Assembly (NCBI GenBank): GCA_022865355.1
Contig: JALHST010000044.1
Span: 1-44,352, forward strand
Direction: 5' to 3'
Source: Maribacter sp.
GTDB lineage: Bacteria > Bacteroidota > Bacteroidia > Flavobacteriales > Flavobacteriaceae
Length of the DNA stretch: 44,352 bases
Part shown: positions 1 through 8,496 of the stretch, piece after piece
How positions within the stretch are numbered: position 1 is the stretch's first letter
Layout of the letters: the number at the start of each line of letters is the position of its first letter
The notes under the pieces: generated by a model
Databases searched by the model: none
Told to the model about the DNA's origin: nothing
Seen by the model: only the letters and a program-made list of their open reading frames with translations
Position numbers and translations under genes: made by a program

Positions 1-429
1 GACTATTCCGATTATCCGGAAGAACTCGTTAAGGTGGTCAATCCCATCATCGAGGACGACATTGATTTCGTCATCGGTGCACGGGTCAAGGAACTAAGGG
101 AAGAGGGCAGTATGACTCCCCAACAGGTTTTTGGTAATTGGCTTGCTACCCGATTGATGAAATTGTTTTTTGGGGCAACCTTCACCGACCTGGGACCATT
201 TAGGGCTATAAAGTATAGTAAGTTGGTAGGCTTGCAAATGGAAGATAAAACGTATGGTTGGACCGTGGAGATGCAGTTAAAGGTCCTAAAGCAACAATTG
301 ACATATACCGAAGTACCAGTGCGTTACAAAAAAAGAATTGGTATTTCAAAAGTGTCAGGAACGATAAAAGGTAGTATATTTGCAGGCGTAAAAATTTTAG
401 GTTGGATATTTAAATATAGCATACAATAA
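1..429 (+). CDS. GT2 glycosyltransferase, DPM1-like (5' truncated)
   Basis: This is the C-terminal 142 residues of a family 2 glycosyltransferase resembling polyprenyl-phosphate mannosyl/glucosyltransferases. The frame is open from base 1 and the first visible residues (DYSDYPEEL) are the usual continuation of the DxD-type metal-binding segment, so the true start lies left of the window. An internal GTG at 34 is in frame but would cut the catalytic domain and is not a real start. The conserved DLGPFRAIK and YGWTVEMQLK segments and the basic RYKKRIGISK stretch near the C-terminus match this family. The product probably transfers a sugar from a nucleotide donor to a lipid carrier at the inner face of the cytoplasmic membrane. 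It ends 2 bases before the next glycosyltransferase, so the two are probably co-transcribed. The donor sugar cannot be told. Confidence 0.85.
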   Translation, partial: DYSDYPEELVKVVNPIIEDDIDFVIGARVKELREEGSMTPQQVFGNWLATRLMKLFFGATFTDLGPFRAIKYSKLVGLQMEDKTYGWTVEMQLKVLKQQLTYTEVPVRYKKRIGISKVSGTIKGSIFAGVKILGWIFKYSIQ

Positions 430-431
430 AA

Positions 432-1916
432 ATGGGACTAACAATTACTTATATTATCATCACTATCTATAGTCTTGCACTGGTTCTGATCTTTTTATAC
501 AGCCTTGCACAATTAAATCTTTTGGTCAATTATTTGGGATACAAGCGACGCAACCAAACGGCCCCTAAATTTAACCTTTTAGATCCCAAGGAAATCCCGT
601 ATGTCACCATTCAACTTCCGGTGTATAATGAGGAATATGTAATGGATAGGTTGCTAGAGAATATCTCGAAGATTGCCTATCCTAAAAGCAAATTGGAAAT
701 TCAGGTACTTGATGATTCTACCGATGATTCGGTACATATCACTGCGAAACATATCGAAACCCTTCGGGAAGCCGGTTTAGACATCACCCACATTCGCCGG
801 GAAAACCGACAAGGGTATAAGGCAGGCGCATTGAAAGAAGGTCTTGAAATCGCTAAAGGGGATTTTATCGCCATCTTTGACGCCGATTTCCTTCCGGATA
901 GTGACTGGTTGAAAAAGACCGTCATTTATTTCAAGGATCCCGAAATCGGGGTGGTACAGACCCGTTGGGGCCACATAAACCGTGATTATTCAACTTTAAC
1001 ACGTATTCAGGCCTTTGCCTTGGATGCCCATTTTACCTTGGAACAGGTAGGTAGGAATGCCAGGGGCCATTTTATTAATTTTAATGGTACCGCCGGTATT
1101 TGGCGCAAGGAATGTATTCTCGATGCCGGTAACTGGGAAGGCGATACCTTGACCGAAGATCTTGATCTTAGCTATCGGGCACAATTAAAAAATTGGAAAT
1201 TCAAGTATCTCGAAGACGTTGAAACCCCAGCCGAACTTCCGGTGGTTATCAGTGCGGCTCGTTCCCAGCAATTCAGATGGAACAAGGGTGGGGCCGAAAA
1301 CTTTCGAAAAAGTGTATGGAGTGTGATCACTGCCAAGAACATTTCCTTCAAGACAAAATTTCATGGGGTCATGCACTTATTGAACAGCTCCATGTTCTTA
1401 TGTGTCTTTATCGTGGCCTTTTTAAGCATCCCCATGCTGTATATCAAGAACGCCTACGACAATTTGGAATGGCTTTTTCAGGCGACCAATTTCTTTATAC
1501 TCAGTACTATTATCCTGTTCATTTGCTATTGGTTTACCTATAAAAGTATTCAAGGAAGCAGTTTTGACAATTTTGTAGATTATATAAAACTCTTCTTTAC
1601 TTTTTTCTCGGTGGCACTTGGATTTTCATTGCACAACTCGATTGCCGTTTTGGAAGGCCACATGGGCAAGCGCAGCGAATTTGTGCGCACCCCGAAATTC
1701 AACCTGAACAGTTTGACCGATAGTTGGAAGACCAATAAATACCTTTCGACCAAACTATCACCGAATATGATTTTCGAGGCCGTATTAATGATCTACTTCC
1801 TTTTTGGCATGTACTTGGCCATACCTTTAAATGATTTTGGGCTCTTTCCTTTTCATTTGATGCTATTCCTGGGCTTTGGTTTTGTGTTCTTTAAATCGTT
1901 GACCGCACGGGCTTGA
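432..1916 (+). CDS. Cellulose-synthase-like membrane GT2 glycosyltransferase
   Basis: A 494-residue processive-type GT2 enzyme. The catalytic signature is complete: DD at 95-96, the DAD metal-binding motif at 150-152, TED at 241-243 and QQFRW at 279-283 (the Q(Q/R)xRW motif of cellulose, hyaluronan and glucomannan synthases). One N-terminal hydrophobic helix (about 5-30) and a C-terminal block of several helices (about 315-350, 355-375, 385-410, 450-490) anchor it in the inner membrane. It lacks a PilZ domain, so c-di-GMP control through this protein is not indicated. It follows a DPM1-like GT2 almost directly and precedes a membrane GT-C-like gene, which suggests a small envelope or lipid-linked glycan module. 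Product specificity (glucan, mannan or a single transfer) is not readable from sequence. Confidence 0.88.
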   Translation: MGLTITYIIITIYSLALVLIFLYSLAQLNLLVNYLGYKRRNQTAPKFNLLDPKEIPYVTIQLPVYNEEYVMDRLLENISKIAYPKSKLEIQVLDDSTDDSVHITAKHIETLREAGLDITHIRRENRQGYKAGALKEGLEIAKGDFIAIFDADFLPDSDWLKKTVIYFKDPEIGVVQTRWGHINRDYSTLTRIQAFALDAHFTLEQVGRNARGHFINFNGTAGIWRKECILDAGNWEGDTLTEDLDLSYRAQLKNWKFKYLEDVETPAELPVVISAARSQQFRWNKGGAENFRKSVWSVITAKNISFKTKFHGVMHLLNSSMFLCVFIVAFLSIPMLYIKNAYDNLEWLFQATNFFILSTIILFICYWFTYKSIQGSSFDNFVDYIKLFFTFFSVALGFSLHNSIAVLEGHMGKRSEFVRTPKFNLNSLTDSWKTNKYLSTKLSPNMIFEAVLMIYFLFGMYLAIPLNDFGLFPFHLMLFLGFGFVFFKSLTARA

Positions 1917-2054
1917 TGTGATTCTGAGTTCAAATATCAGACAAGGTCATCGGCCTATTTGTACTTTTTTGCATTTGCAAGTATTTTGATTTTGGGTTTC
2001 CAATCCATTTAATTTGCTTACTTTTTCGATTCCATTTGAGAAACCGGAATTTCG

Positions 2055-3416
2055 ATGCCCAACCAACTGGCCACATACCTAAAACTCCATAAAATTCCGC
2101 TGCTCTTGGCACTGGCGAGTTTGGTCTTCTACTACACCTTTGCCTACCATTTGGAGCGCACCGATTTTATAAAACTGATTTCCCTTTTTGCCGCCCTTTT
2201 CTTCCTTTGCTATAAACTCATCCAATTTGAAAAGTGGAATTTTAAATTTCTTCTGGTGGTCGGCATACTTTTTCGGCTTGTCTTCCTGCTTGTTGAGCCC
2301 AACCTCTCGCAGGATTTTTACCGATTTATCTGGGACGGGGAATTGATGCTAGCCGGTATGAATCCATATGTATACCTGCCAGATGATTTGATGCTCAATA
2401 ATGTTTTGCCGATTGCCAATGCCAAGGAACTTTATCAGGGCATGGGTGATTTGAGTGCGCAACATTTTAGCAATTACCCTCCCCTGAGCCAATATATCTT
2501 CGCCCTGGCCGCATTCTTGGGAGGAAAGAGCATTCTTGGCAAGGTCTTGGTCATGAGGGTTTTGCTGATTTTAGCCGATATTGGCATCGTGTATTTTGGC
2601 CGGAAATTGCTCAAATTTTTAAACCGTTCCCCCCATCTTATTTTTTGGTATTTCCTAAATCCGTTGATCATCATCGAACTGACCGGAAACCTGCATTTCG
2701 AGGCCATCATGTTGTTCTTCCTTGTTTGGGCACTGCAGTTATTTTCGATAAATAAATGGCTGCCTGCCGCAGTAATTTATGGCCTATCGGTATCCACGAA
2801 ACTTGTTCCCATGCTCTTCCTTCCTTTGTTCATCGGTTATTTGGGACTAAAGAAAAGTGTTTACTTTTACCTGATCATGGGCGCTACCTGTATTCTATTG
2901 CTGCTTCCGTTATATACCCCTGATTTCTTTGCCAATTATACCAGCACCGTTGGACTCTGGTTTTCGAATTTCGAATTCAATGCTGGGCCCTATAACTTGA
3001 TAAAGCAACTCGCGTTGAGCAATGGGGCGAAACCCTGGGAACTGATTAAGAGCTATGGCGCGATTACCCCCTATATCATCCTAGTGATTACCTTACTATT
3101 TAGCCTTTTTGGCAGAAATCAAAAATTGCAAAACCTGATCACGAATATACTATTGGTGCTCACGCTCTACTATTTTTTGTCATCGACCGTACATCCCTGG
3201 TATATCGTATTCTTGGTTTTACTCTCAATTTTTACCGAATATAGGTATGCCCTGCTTTGGTCGAGTGTGGTTATCCTCAGTTACTTCGCCTATTCCCAAG
3301 CCGATTTTGTCGAGCATATGGGATTACTTGCTATTGAATATATCTGTGTTATCGGTTTTTTTAGTTACGAATTATTCAGATCAAGAGGACAAAAATTGTT
3401 ATTTCGAAAAAATTAG
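2055..3416 (+). CDS. Polytopic membrane glycosyltransferase, GT-C (mannosyltransferase-like)
   Basis: A 453-residue, strongly hydrophobic protein with about ten or more predicted membrane helices. An early extracytoplasmic segment at about 81-105 (QDFYRFIWDGEL..GMNPY) matches the D-[IF]-YR-[YF]-xWDG signature seen in GT-C enzymes annotated as DUF2029/GT87 or PMT-like mannosyltransferases; the Asp there is the probable catalytic or metal residue. Such enzymes use polyprenyl-phosphate sugars on the outer face of the membrane, which fits the upstream DPM1-like gene that could make the donor lipid. The 138-base gap before it shows no clear TAnnTTTG box. Its stop codon lies 3 bases before the -33 element of the arginine operon promoter. 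The sugar and acceptor are unknown. Confidence 0.75.
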   Translation: MPNQLATYLKLHKIPLLLALASLVFYYTFAYHLERTDFIKLISLFAALFFLCYKLIQFEKWNFKFLLVVGILFRLVFLLVEPNLSQDFYRFIWDGELMLAGMNPYVYLPDDLMLNNVLPIANAKELYQGMGDLSAQHFSNYPPLSQYIFALAAFLGGKSILGKVLVMRVLLILADIGIVYFGRKLLKFLNRSPHLIFWYFLNPLIIIELTGNLHFEAIMLFFLVWALQLFSINKWLPAAVIYGLSVSTKLVPMLFLPLFIGYLGLKKSVYFYLIMGATCILLLLPLYTPDFFANYTSTVGLWFSNFEFNAGPYNLIKQLALSNGAKPWELIKSYGAITPYIILVITLLFSLFGRNQKLQNLITNILLVLTLYYFLSSTVHPWYIVFLVLLSIFTEYRYALLWSSVVILSYFAYSQADFVEHMGLLAIEYICVIGFFSYELFRSRGQKLLFRKN

Positions 3417-3418
3417 GG

Positions 3419-3447
3419 TTGAGGCGAGGCTAATCCGGTTAAATTTG
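3419..3447 (+). promoter_or_regulatory. Arginine operon promoter (TTG-N18-TAAATTTG)
   Basis: A TTG at 3419-3421 is separated by 18 bases from TAAATTTG at 3440-3447. This matches the Bacteroidota housekeeping consensus of TTG near -33 and TAnnTTTG near -7. It lies between the stop codon of the preceding membrane gene (3416) and the leader peptide start (3463). Predicted initiation at about 3452-3456 leaves a leader of roughly ten bases before the peptide ATG. The fit of position, spacing and content makes it the best promoter in the window. Confidence 0.75.
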
Positions 3448-3462
3448 TACTTTTGGCCAGTA

Positions 3463-3546
3463 ATGAGAAACGAACTACACATTCTAACTACCAATAGGGC
3501 CATTGTCCCTTGCCGTTCCTTTACACCGATTCGTCGTCGCCCGTAA
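3463..3546 (+). CDS. Arginine-rich leader peptide (attenuator)
   Basis: A 27-codon ORF between the operon promoter and the first arginine-biosynthesis gene. Six of the 27 residues are Arg, at positions 2, 12, 18 and a run at 24-26, and the peptide ends ..PIRRRP. The Arg codons are AGA, AGG, CGT, CGT, CGT and CGC. An Arg run a few codons from the stop, in front of an arginine operon, is what ribosome-mediated attenuation predicts: slow translation at 24-26 when charged tRNA-Arg is scarce would change folding of the downstream RNA. It is a known kind of control for amino-acid operons in general; its use here is inferred. Codons 24-26 sit inside a possible stem (3507-3513 with 3543-3549). No strong U-tract terminator was found downstream, so the exact mechanism is open. 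Confidence 0.72.
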   Translation: MRNELHILTTNRAIVPCRSFTPIRRRP

Positions 3547-3549
3547 GGG
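3507..3549 (+). promoter_or_regulatory. Candidate attenuator stem around the Arg codons
   Basis: CCCTTGC (3507-3513) can pair with GTAAGGG (3543-3549) with one G-U pair, closing a loop that contains the Arg run of the leader peptide. A second short stem, GGAAAT (3564-3569) with ATTTCC (3580-3585), follows. A ribosome stalled on the Arg codons would prevent the first stem. Only hand folding was done; a T-run occurs at 3609-3613 but without a stem directly before it. Confidence 0.35.
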
Positions 3550-3632
3550 TGCCTTTCTATTATGGAAATAGGTGAGTCCATTTCCGCTCTCAGCAAATTA
3601 TATATCAATTTTTAACCTTAAAGCAACAATCA

Positions 3633-4259
3633 ATGAATATTGTTATTGCTAGCGAATCGCATTTTAAATATGCTCAGATTATTTGCGATACCATCGAAGA
3701 ATCGGCTAAAGTTCGTGGTACGGGAATTGCCAAGCGTACCCCAGAGTATATCCATAAGAAATTACAGAATGGCAATGCAGTAATTGCCTTGGACGGGGAT
3801 ACTTTCGCAGGATTTTGTTACATTGAAGTTTGGGGGCATGATAAATATGTGGCTAATTCAGGACTTATTGTACATCCTGATTATCGCGAAAGAGGATTGG
3901 CAAAAGAAATCAAGAAGGCTATTTTTGAGCTGTCAAGAAAAAAATTTCCCCATGCGAAGATATTTGGGATAACCACCGGGCTTGCCGTGATGAAGATCAA
4001 TTACGAACTCGGTTATAAACCGGTAACCTTTTCCGAACTCACCGATGACCCCGAGTTCTGGAAAGGATGCCAGACATGTAAGAATTTTGATATTTTGACA
4101 CGCACCGAACGCAAAATGTGCCTTTGTACCGGCATGCTCTATGATCCCGCCAACGAAAAGAAAAAAGTGTCGGCCGAAAAGGAAAAATTGAATACTAAGG
4201 CATTCAGAAGGTTAAAAAGCATAAAAGAAACACTATTTCTTAAAAAGAAGGACAAATGA
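3633..4259 (+). CDS. GNAT acyltransferase, candidate N-acylglutamate synthase
   Basis: A 208-residue GNAT-fold protein. The acetyl-CoA-binding region is visible as SGLIVHPDYRERGLAKEI (about 76-93), the usual V-x-P-x-(Y/F)-R-x-x-G-(L/I)-(A/G) signature. After it comes a cysteine cluster C146-x2-C149-x13-C163-x-C165 that could bind a metal. The C-terminal tail from about 172 is lysine-rich. It is the first structural gene of the arginine operon and its stop overlaps the argG start (ATGA at 4256-4259). No argA or argJ is present in the window, so by position this is the best candidate for the first pathway step, acylating glutamate from acetyl-CoA or, given the ArgF' evidence, succinyl-CoA. That role is inferred. 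The GNAT fold is confident; the substrate is not. Confidence 0.8.
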   Translation: MNIVIASESHFKYAQIICDTIEESAKVRGTGIAKRTPEYIHKKLQNGNAVIALDGDTFAGFCYIEVWGHDKYVANSGLIVHPDYRERGLAKEIKKAIFELSRKKFPHAKIFGITTGLAVMKINYELGYKPVTFSELTDDPEFWKGCQTCKNFDILTRTERKMCLCTGMLYDPANEKKKVSAEKEKLNTKAFRRLKSIKETLFLKKKDK

Positions 4260-5446
4260 AGAAATTAGTACTGGCCTACAGCGGGGGTTTGGATACTTCC
4301 TACTGCGCCAAATACCTCTCCAAGGAAAAAGGATTCGAAGTGCATGCAGTGAGCGTCAATACGGGTGGATTTTCGGTCAAGGAAATCGCAAAAATCAAAG
4401 AGAAGGCCCTGCAACTGGGAGCAACCACCTATACTTCCATCGATGCCATACAGACTTTTTATGACAAAGTCGTGAAATATCTCATTTTTGGAAATGTATT
4501 GAAAAATAACACCTATCCGCTTTCGGTAAGCGCCGAGCGCATCGTACAGGCCATTGAAATCGTGAACCATGCCAAAAAGGTAGGGGCAGGTTATATCGCG
4601 CACGGGAGTACCGGTGCCGGGAATGATCAGGTACGGTTCGATATGATCTTTCAGATCCTCGCCCCGGAAATTGAAATCATCACCCCAATCCGTGATATGC
4701 AATTGGCACGGGAAGTCGAAATATCCTATTTAAAGGAAAACGGGGTGGAGTATCCTTGGGAAAAGGCCAAATACTCAATCAACAAAGGCTTGTGGGGTAC
4801 CTCGGTCGGCGGAGCGGAGACTTTAACCTCCCAGAAACCCTTGCCCGATGCCGCTTACCCGAGCCAGCTACAAGAGCAGGTTTCCAAGGATATCACTTTG
4901 ACCTTTGAAAAAGGCGAGCTGGTGGCCCTAGATGGTAAAAAAGATACCCCCATAAACAACATTATCATATTAGATGCCCTCGCATCAAAATACGCCATCG
5001 GACGTGACATTCATGTGGGTGATACCATCATAGGCATCAAAGGTCGCGTAGGTTTTGAAGCCGCTGCTCCCCTGATCATTATAAAGGCCCATCATTTATT
5101 GGAAAAACATACCTTGAGCAAATGGCAACAATTTCAAAAAGAGCAATTGGGCAACTTTTATGGCATGCTATTGCACGAAGGCAATTATTTGGATGAAGTG
5201 ATGCGCAATATCGAGGCCTTTCTTTCCGATACACAGAAAAAAGTATCGGGAGAAGTGTTTATTTCGCTGCATCCGTACCGCTATATGCTAAATGGTATCT
5301 CCTCAAAGCACGATTTGATGAATGCCTCCTTTGGTAGTTACGGGGAAATGAACAAGGGCTGGACGGCGGAGGATGCCAAAGGCTTTATTAAGATTCTTTC
5401 CAATTCGGGAAAAATCTATAACCATGTAAACCAACACCATGATTAA
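4256..5446 (+). CDS. argG: Argininosuccinate synthase
   Basis: A 396-residue enzyme that condenses citrulline and aspartate with ATP to give argininosuccinate. The N-terminal pyrophosphatase P-loop (LAYSGGLDTSYC, about 5-16) is complete, and the AHGSTGAGNDQVRF segment (about 115-128) is the citrulline/aspartate-binding region of the family. Length is normal (about 400). Its start overlaps the GNAT stop by four bases and its stop overlaps argC by eight, which indicates translational coupling. Having argG near the front of the operon and argH at the far end is a flavobacterial arrangement. Confidence 0.96.
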   Translation: MKKLVLAYSGGLDTSYCAKYLSKEKGFEVHAVSVNTGGFSVKEIAKIKEKALQLGATTYTSIDAIQTFYDKVVKYLIFGNVLKNNTYPLSVSAERIVQAIEIVNHAKKVGAGYIAHGSTGAGNDQVRFDMIFQILAPEIEIITPIRDMQLAREVEISYLKENGVEYPWEKAKYSINKGLWGTSVGGAETLTSQKPLPDAAYPSQLQEQVSKDITLTFEKGELVALDGKKDTPINNIIILDALASKYAIGRDIHVGDTIIGIKGRVGFEAAAPLIIIKAHHLLEKHTLSKWQQFQKEQLGNFYGMLLHEGNYLDEVMRNIEAFLSDTQKKVSGEVFISLHPYRYMLNGISSKHDLMNASFGSYGEMNKGWTAEDAKGFIKILSNSGKIYNHVNQHHD

Positions 5447-6413
5447 AGCGGGAATTATAGGAGGTTCGGGCTATACGGGGGGGGAATTGATCCGAATTTT
5501 ATTGAACCACCCCCAAGTGGAAATTGATTTTGTATTTAGCACTACCCGCGCTGGGAAGGAAGTAGCTACTGCGCATCCCGACCTTTTGGGAATAACCGAA
5601 ATGACCTTTACCAACGTCGTGAATTTAAATGTCGACGTAGTTTTTTTATGTCTTGGACATGGCAATTCAATGGCCTTCCTAAAAGAAAATTCGTTTTCGG
5701 ACAGCACCCGGATCATCGACCTAAGCAATGATTTTAGACTGCAAATGAGTAATGTTATCGAGGGCAAGAAATTTGTTTATGGCCTGCCCGAACTCTATAA
5801 ATCCCAAATACAAAAGGCGAAGTACATCGCGAATCCCGGCTGTTTTGCTACCGCAATCCAATTGGCTTTGTTGCCAATGGCCAAAGCCGGACTTTTGAAA
5901 AATGACATTCATGTAAATGCCGTTACCGGTAGTACGGGCGCCGGTGTGGGTCAATCGGAAACTTCGCATTTTAGCTGGCGAAACAACAATGCCAGTTGGT
6001 ACAAACCTTTTACCCACCAGCATTTGGGGGAAATCAATGAAAGTCTACATGCCTTGCAAAGTGATGTCGGAGCCTTATTTTTTATTCCGAACCGCGGAAA
6101 TTTCACTAGGGGAATATTAGCGACGGCCTACACCCAATTCAAGGGTAGTCTTGCCGATGCCCATAGTTTGTACAAAAATTTCTATTCTGATGCCGTTTTT
6201 ACACATATTTCGGAAGATCCCATCAATCTCAAACAAGTTGTGAACACCAATCAGTGCCATATTCATTTACACAAACATGGCGATACCCTTTTGATTACCT
6301 CTGTCATTGACAATTTATTAAAAGGGGCATCGGGCCAGGCCGTTCAAAATATGAATTTGATGTTCGGGTTCAAGGAAAGTGAAGGATTACATTTGAAAGC
6401 CGGTGTTTTTTAA
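5439..6413 (+). CDS. argC: N-acyl-gamma-glutamyl-phosphate reductase
   Basis: A 324-residue NADPH-dependent reductase that makes N-acylglutamate semialdehyde from the acylglutamyl phosphate produced by ArgB. The nucleotide-binding motif GGSGYTGGELIRIL is at about 8-21, and the catalytic cysteine is C135 in NPGCFATA. The family-typical HQH segment (FTHQHLGEI) lies at about residues 192-200. The start overlaps argG by eight bases. A 141-base gap follows before proC; it holds no recognisable gene and no clear promoter box. Confidence 0.95.
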   Translation: MIKAGIIGGSGYTGGELIRILLNHPQVEIDFVFSTTRAGKEVATAHPDLLGITEMTFTNVVNLNVDVVFLCLGHGNSMAFLKENSFSDSTRIIDLSNDFRLQMSNVIEGKKFVYGLPELYKSQIQKAKYIANPGCFATAIQLALLPMAKAGLLKNDIHVNAVTGSTGAGVGQSETSHFSWRNNNASWYKPFTHQHLGEINESLHALQSDVGALFFIPNRGNFTRGILATAYTQFKGSLADAHSLYKNFYSDAVFTHISEDPINLKQVVNTNQCHIHLHKHGDTLLITSVIDNLLKGASGQAVQNMNLMFGFKESEGLHLKAGVF

Positions 6414-6554
6414 CATGGGGTTCGCCCAGTTGCCGTTAATGAAGATCAAGGGACATCGAAATATAAGTGACCGAAAGTTTCAAAATATCGCGACATATCG
6501 CATTTATTCTTTATAAAACAAATAACGTACTATCGATTAATAAAAAACGTAAGC

Positions 6555-7349
6555 ATGAAAATAGCCATTATAGGAACCGGAAATTTGGGATTGTCGATCG
6601 CCAAGGGAATCCTGCATACTAACGGTGCCACAAGTATGTATTTGACCAAAAGGAATACCTCAGGAATAAAAGAGCTTGAAAAATATGGCAATGTTAAGGT
6701 AACCGTCGATAACAGAGAAGCCGTACAAAATTCGGATATCCTTATTTTTGCAGTTCAGCCGGGCCATTTTGAAAAAATATTGGGAGATATCAAAGATCTT
6801 TTGACCGAAAAGCATGTGGTCATTTCTACTATTACTGGATTCAGTATCGCGAAAATCGAATCGATTTTAGGAAATGACAAATACATTATACGAAGTATGC
6901 CCAATACGGCCATTTCGGTCGGCAAATCAATGACCTGTATTTGCAGTAACGAACCCGGCAAAAAACGCATAGAGCTTGCCAAGGCGATTTTCAACCGCAT
7001 GGGGCATTCGATGGAAATTCCGGAAAGTCAGATGCAGGCGGCAACCGTAATCTGCGCTAGCGGTATAGCGTTTTGGATGCGATTGATACGGGCGACCACC
7101 CAGGGTGCCATTCAGCTTGGTTTCGATGCAAAGGAGGCACAGGAATTGGCCATGTACACCTGCAATGGCGCAGCACGATTGCTAATCGAATCGGGTAACC
7201 ATCCCGAAGAGGAAATCGATAGGGTTACCACCCCCATGGGGTGCACCATCGAGGGCCTAAACGAAATGGAGCATCAAGGGCTGAGCTCTTCGCTTATTCG
7301 AGGAATCGTAGCTTCTTTTGAAAAAATCAATCAAATAAAAAAAGGGTAG
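6555..7349 (+). CDS. proC: Pyrroline-5-carboxylate reductase
   Basis: A 264-residue protein with the dinucleotide-binding motif GTGNLGLSIAKGI at about 7-19, a FAVQPGHF segment at about 64-71 and the C-terminal P5CR region (VTTPMGCTIEGL..EMEHQGL). It reduces pyrroline-5-carboxylate to proline. Its place between argC and argD links arginine and proline synthesis, as is common in flavobacterial arginine clusters. The proA and proB genes that would supply its substrate from glutamate are not in this window. It is followed 2 bases later by argD. An altered role in arginine metabolism cannot be excluded, but the sequence looks like an ordinary P5C reductase. Confidence 0.9.
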   Translation: MKIAIIGTGNLGLSIAKGILHTNGATSMYLTKRNTSGIKELEKYGNVKVTVDNREAVQNSDILIFAVQPGHFEKILGDIKDLLTEKHVVISTITGFSIAKIESILGNDKYIIRSMPNTAISVGKSMTCICSNEPGKKRIELAKAIFNRMGHSMEIPESQMQAATVICASGIAFWMRLIRATTQGAIQLGFDAKEAQELAMYTCNGAARLLIESGNHPEEEIDRVTTPMGCTIEGLNEMEHQGLSSSLIRGIVASFEKINQIKKG

Positions 7350-7351
7350 CA

Positions 7352-8482
7352 ATGGAATTATTCGACGTATATCCACTTTATGAAGTTACCCCGGTCTCGG
7401 CAAAAGGCAGTGTGGTCACTGATAACAAAGGTGAGGAATACCTTGATTTTTATGGGGGCCATGCCGTAATTTCGATAGGACATAGCCATCCGCATTATAT
7501 AAAGCGCCTAAAGGAACAATTGGATAAAATAGGCTTCTACAGCAATGCCGTTCAAAACCCCTTACAGGTGCAACTGGCCCATAAACTAGGGAAACTTTCG
7601 GGTTGCCGGGATTATAATCTTTTTATGTGCAATTCAGGTGCCGAAGCCAATGAAAATGCCTTGAAAATGGCTTCCTTTCAAAACGGTAAGGAACGAATTT
7701 TGGCCTTCAAAAATAGTTTTCATGGTAGGACTTCCGCAGCCGTCGCCACTACCGATGATGAAAAGATACAGGCCCCTATCAACAAACAACAAAAAGTAAC
7801 TTTTTTACCCTTAAATGATATAAGGGCCCTTCAAGAGGAAATCGCCAAAGGTGACGTCTGTGCCGTAATCCTGGAAGCGATTCAAGGGGTAGGCGGTTTG
7901 GATGAACCCACGACCGAATTTTACCAAGGTATGGCCAAGCTTTGTAAGGAAAACCAAGTAATTCTCATTGCAGACGAAGTACAGTCGGGTTTTGGACGCA
8001 CCGGATTGTTTTTTGGCTTTCAACATCACGGCATTCATCCCGATATCATTACCATTGCCAAAGGTATGGGCAATGGCTTTCCGATTGGCGGGGTCCTTAT
8101 CCACAATAGTATAAAGGCCACTTATGGCTTGTTGGGCACTACTTTTGGGGGGAATCACTTGGCCTGCGCCGCGGCCTTGGCAGTCTTGGAAGTCATCGAA
8201 AAAGAAAATCTGCTCCATAATGCAGCTGAACTGGGCATGTATTTCAAGAAAAAGGCGGCGGCGATTTCACAAGTGAAAAGGGTGAAAGGTCGCGGATTGA
8301 TGGTGGGGCTTGAATTTGATTTTGAGGTTTCTGAAATTCGAAAGAGATTGATTTACCGGCAACATATTTTTACTGGCGGGGCCAAGGACAAGCATGTACT
8401 TCGTATTTTACCAGCGCTGAATATTACAAAAGGGCAATTGGACCTATTTTTTGAAAAATTAAAACAGGAATTAAGTACCTAA
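7352..8482 (+). CDS. argD: Acyl-ornithine aminotransferase (class III PLP)
   Basis: A 376-residue class III aminotransferase. PLP-binding features are visible: NSGAEANENALK (94-105), the cofactor Asp in IADEV (D208) and the Schiff-base lysine K237 in TIAKGMGNG. It transaminates N-acylglutamate semialdehyde with glutamate to N-acylornithine. The protein is slightly short compared with typical ArgD (about 390-400). Whether it takes acetyl or succinyl substrates is not readable here, but the downstream ArgF' points to succinyl. It starts 2 bases after proC. The spacer after it contains a perfect 16-bp inverted repeat. Confidence 0.92.
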   Translation: MELFDVYPLYEVTPVSAKGSVVTDNKGEEYLDFYGGHAVISIGHSHPHYIKRLKEQLDKIGFYSNAVQNPLQVQLAHKLGKLSGCRDYNLFMCNSGAEANENALKMASFQNGKERILAFKNSFHGRTSAAVATTDDEKIQAPINKQQKVTFLPLNDIRALQEEIAKGDVCAVILEAIQGVGGLDEPTTEFYQGMAKLCKENQVILIADEVQSGFGRTGLFFGFQHHGIHPDIITIAKGMGNGFPIGGVLIHNSIKATYGLLGTTFGGNHLACAAALAVLEVIEKENLLHNAAELGMYFKKKAAAISQVKRVKGRGLMVGLEFDFEVSEIRKRLIYRQHIFTGGAKDKHVLRILPALNITKGQLDLFFEKLKQELST

Positions 8483-8496
8483 GAGCCCCTGTCTGG

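Noticed and set aside
7811-8218. A 135-codon minus-strand ORF inside argD, and other long antisense ORFs inside argG, argF', argB and the VCBS genes
   Set aside because: Shadows of well-supported genes on the other strand.
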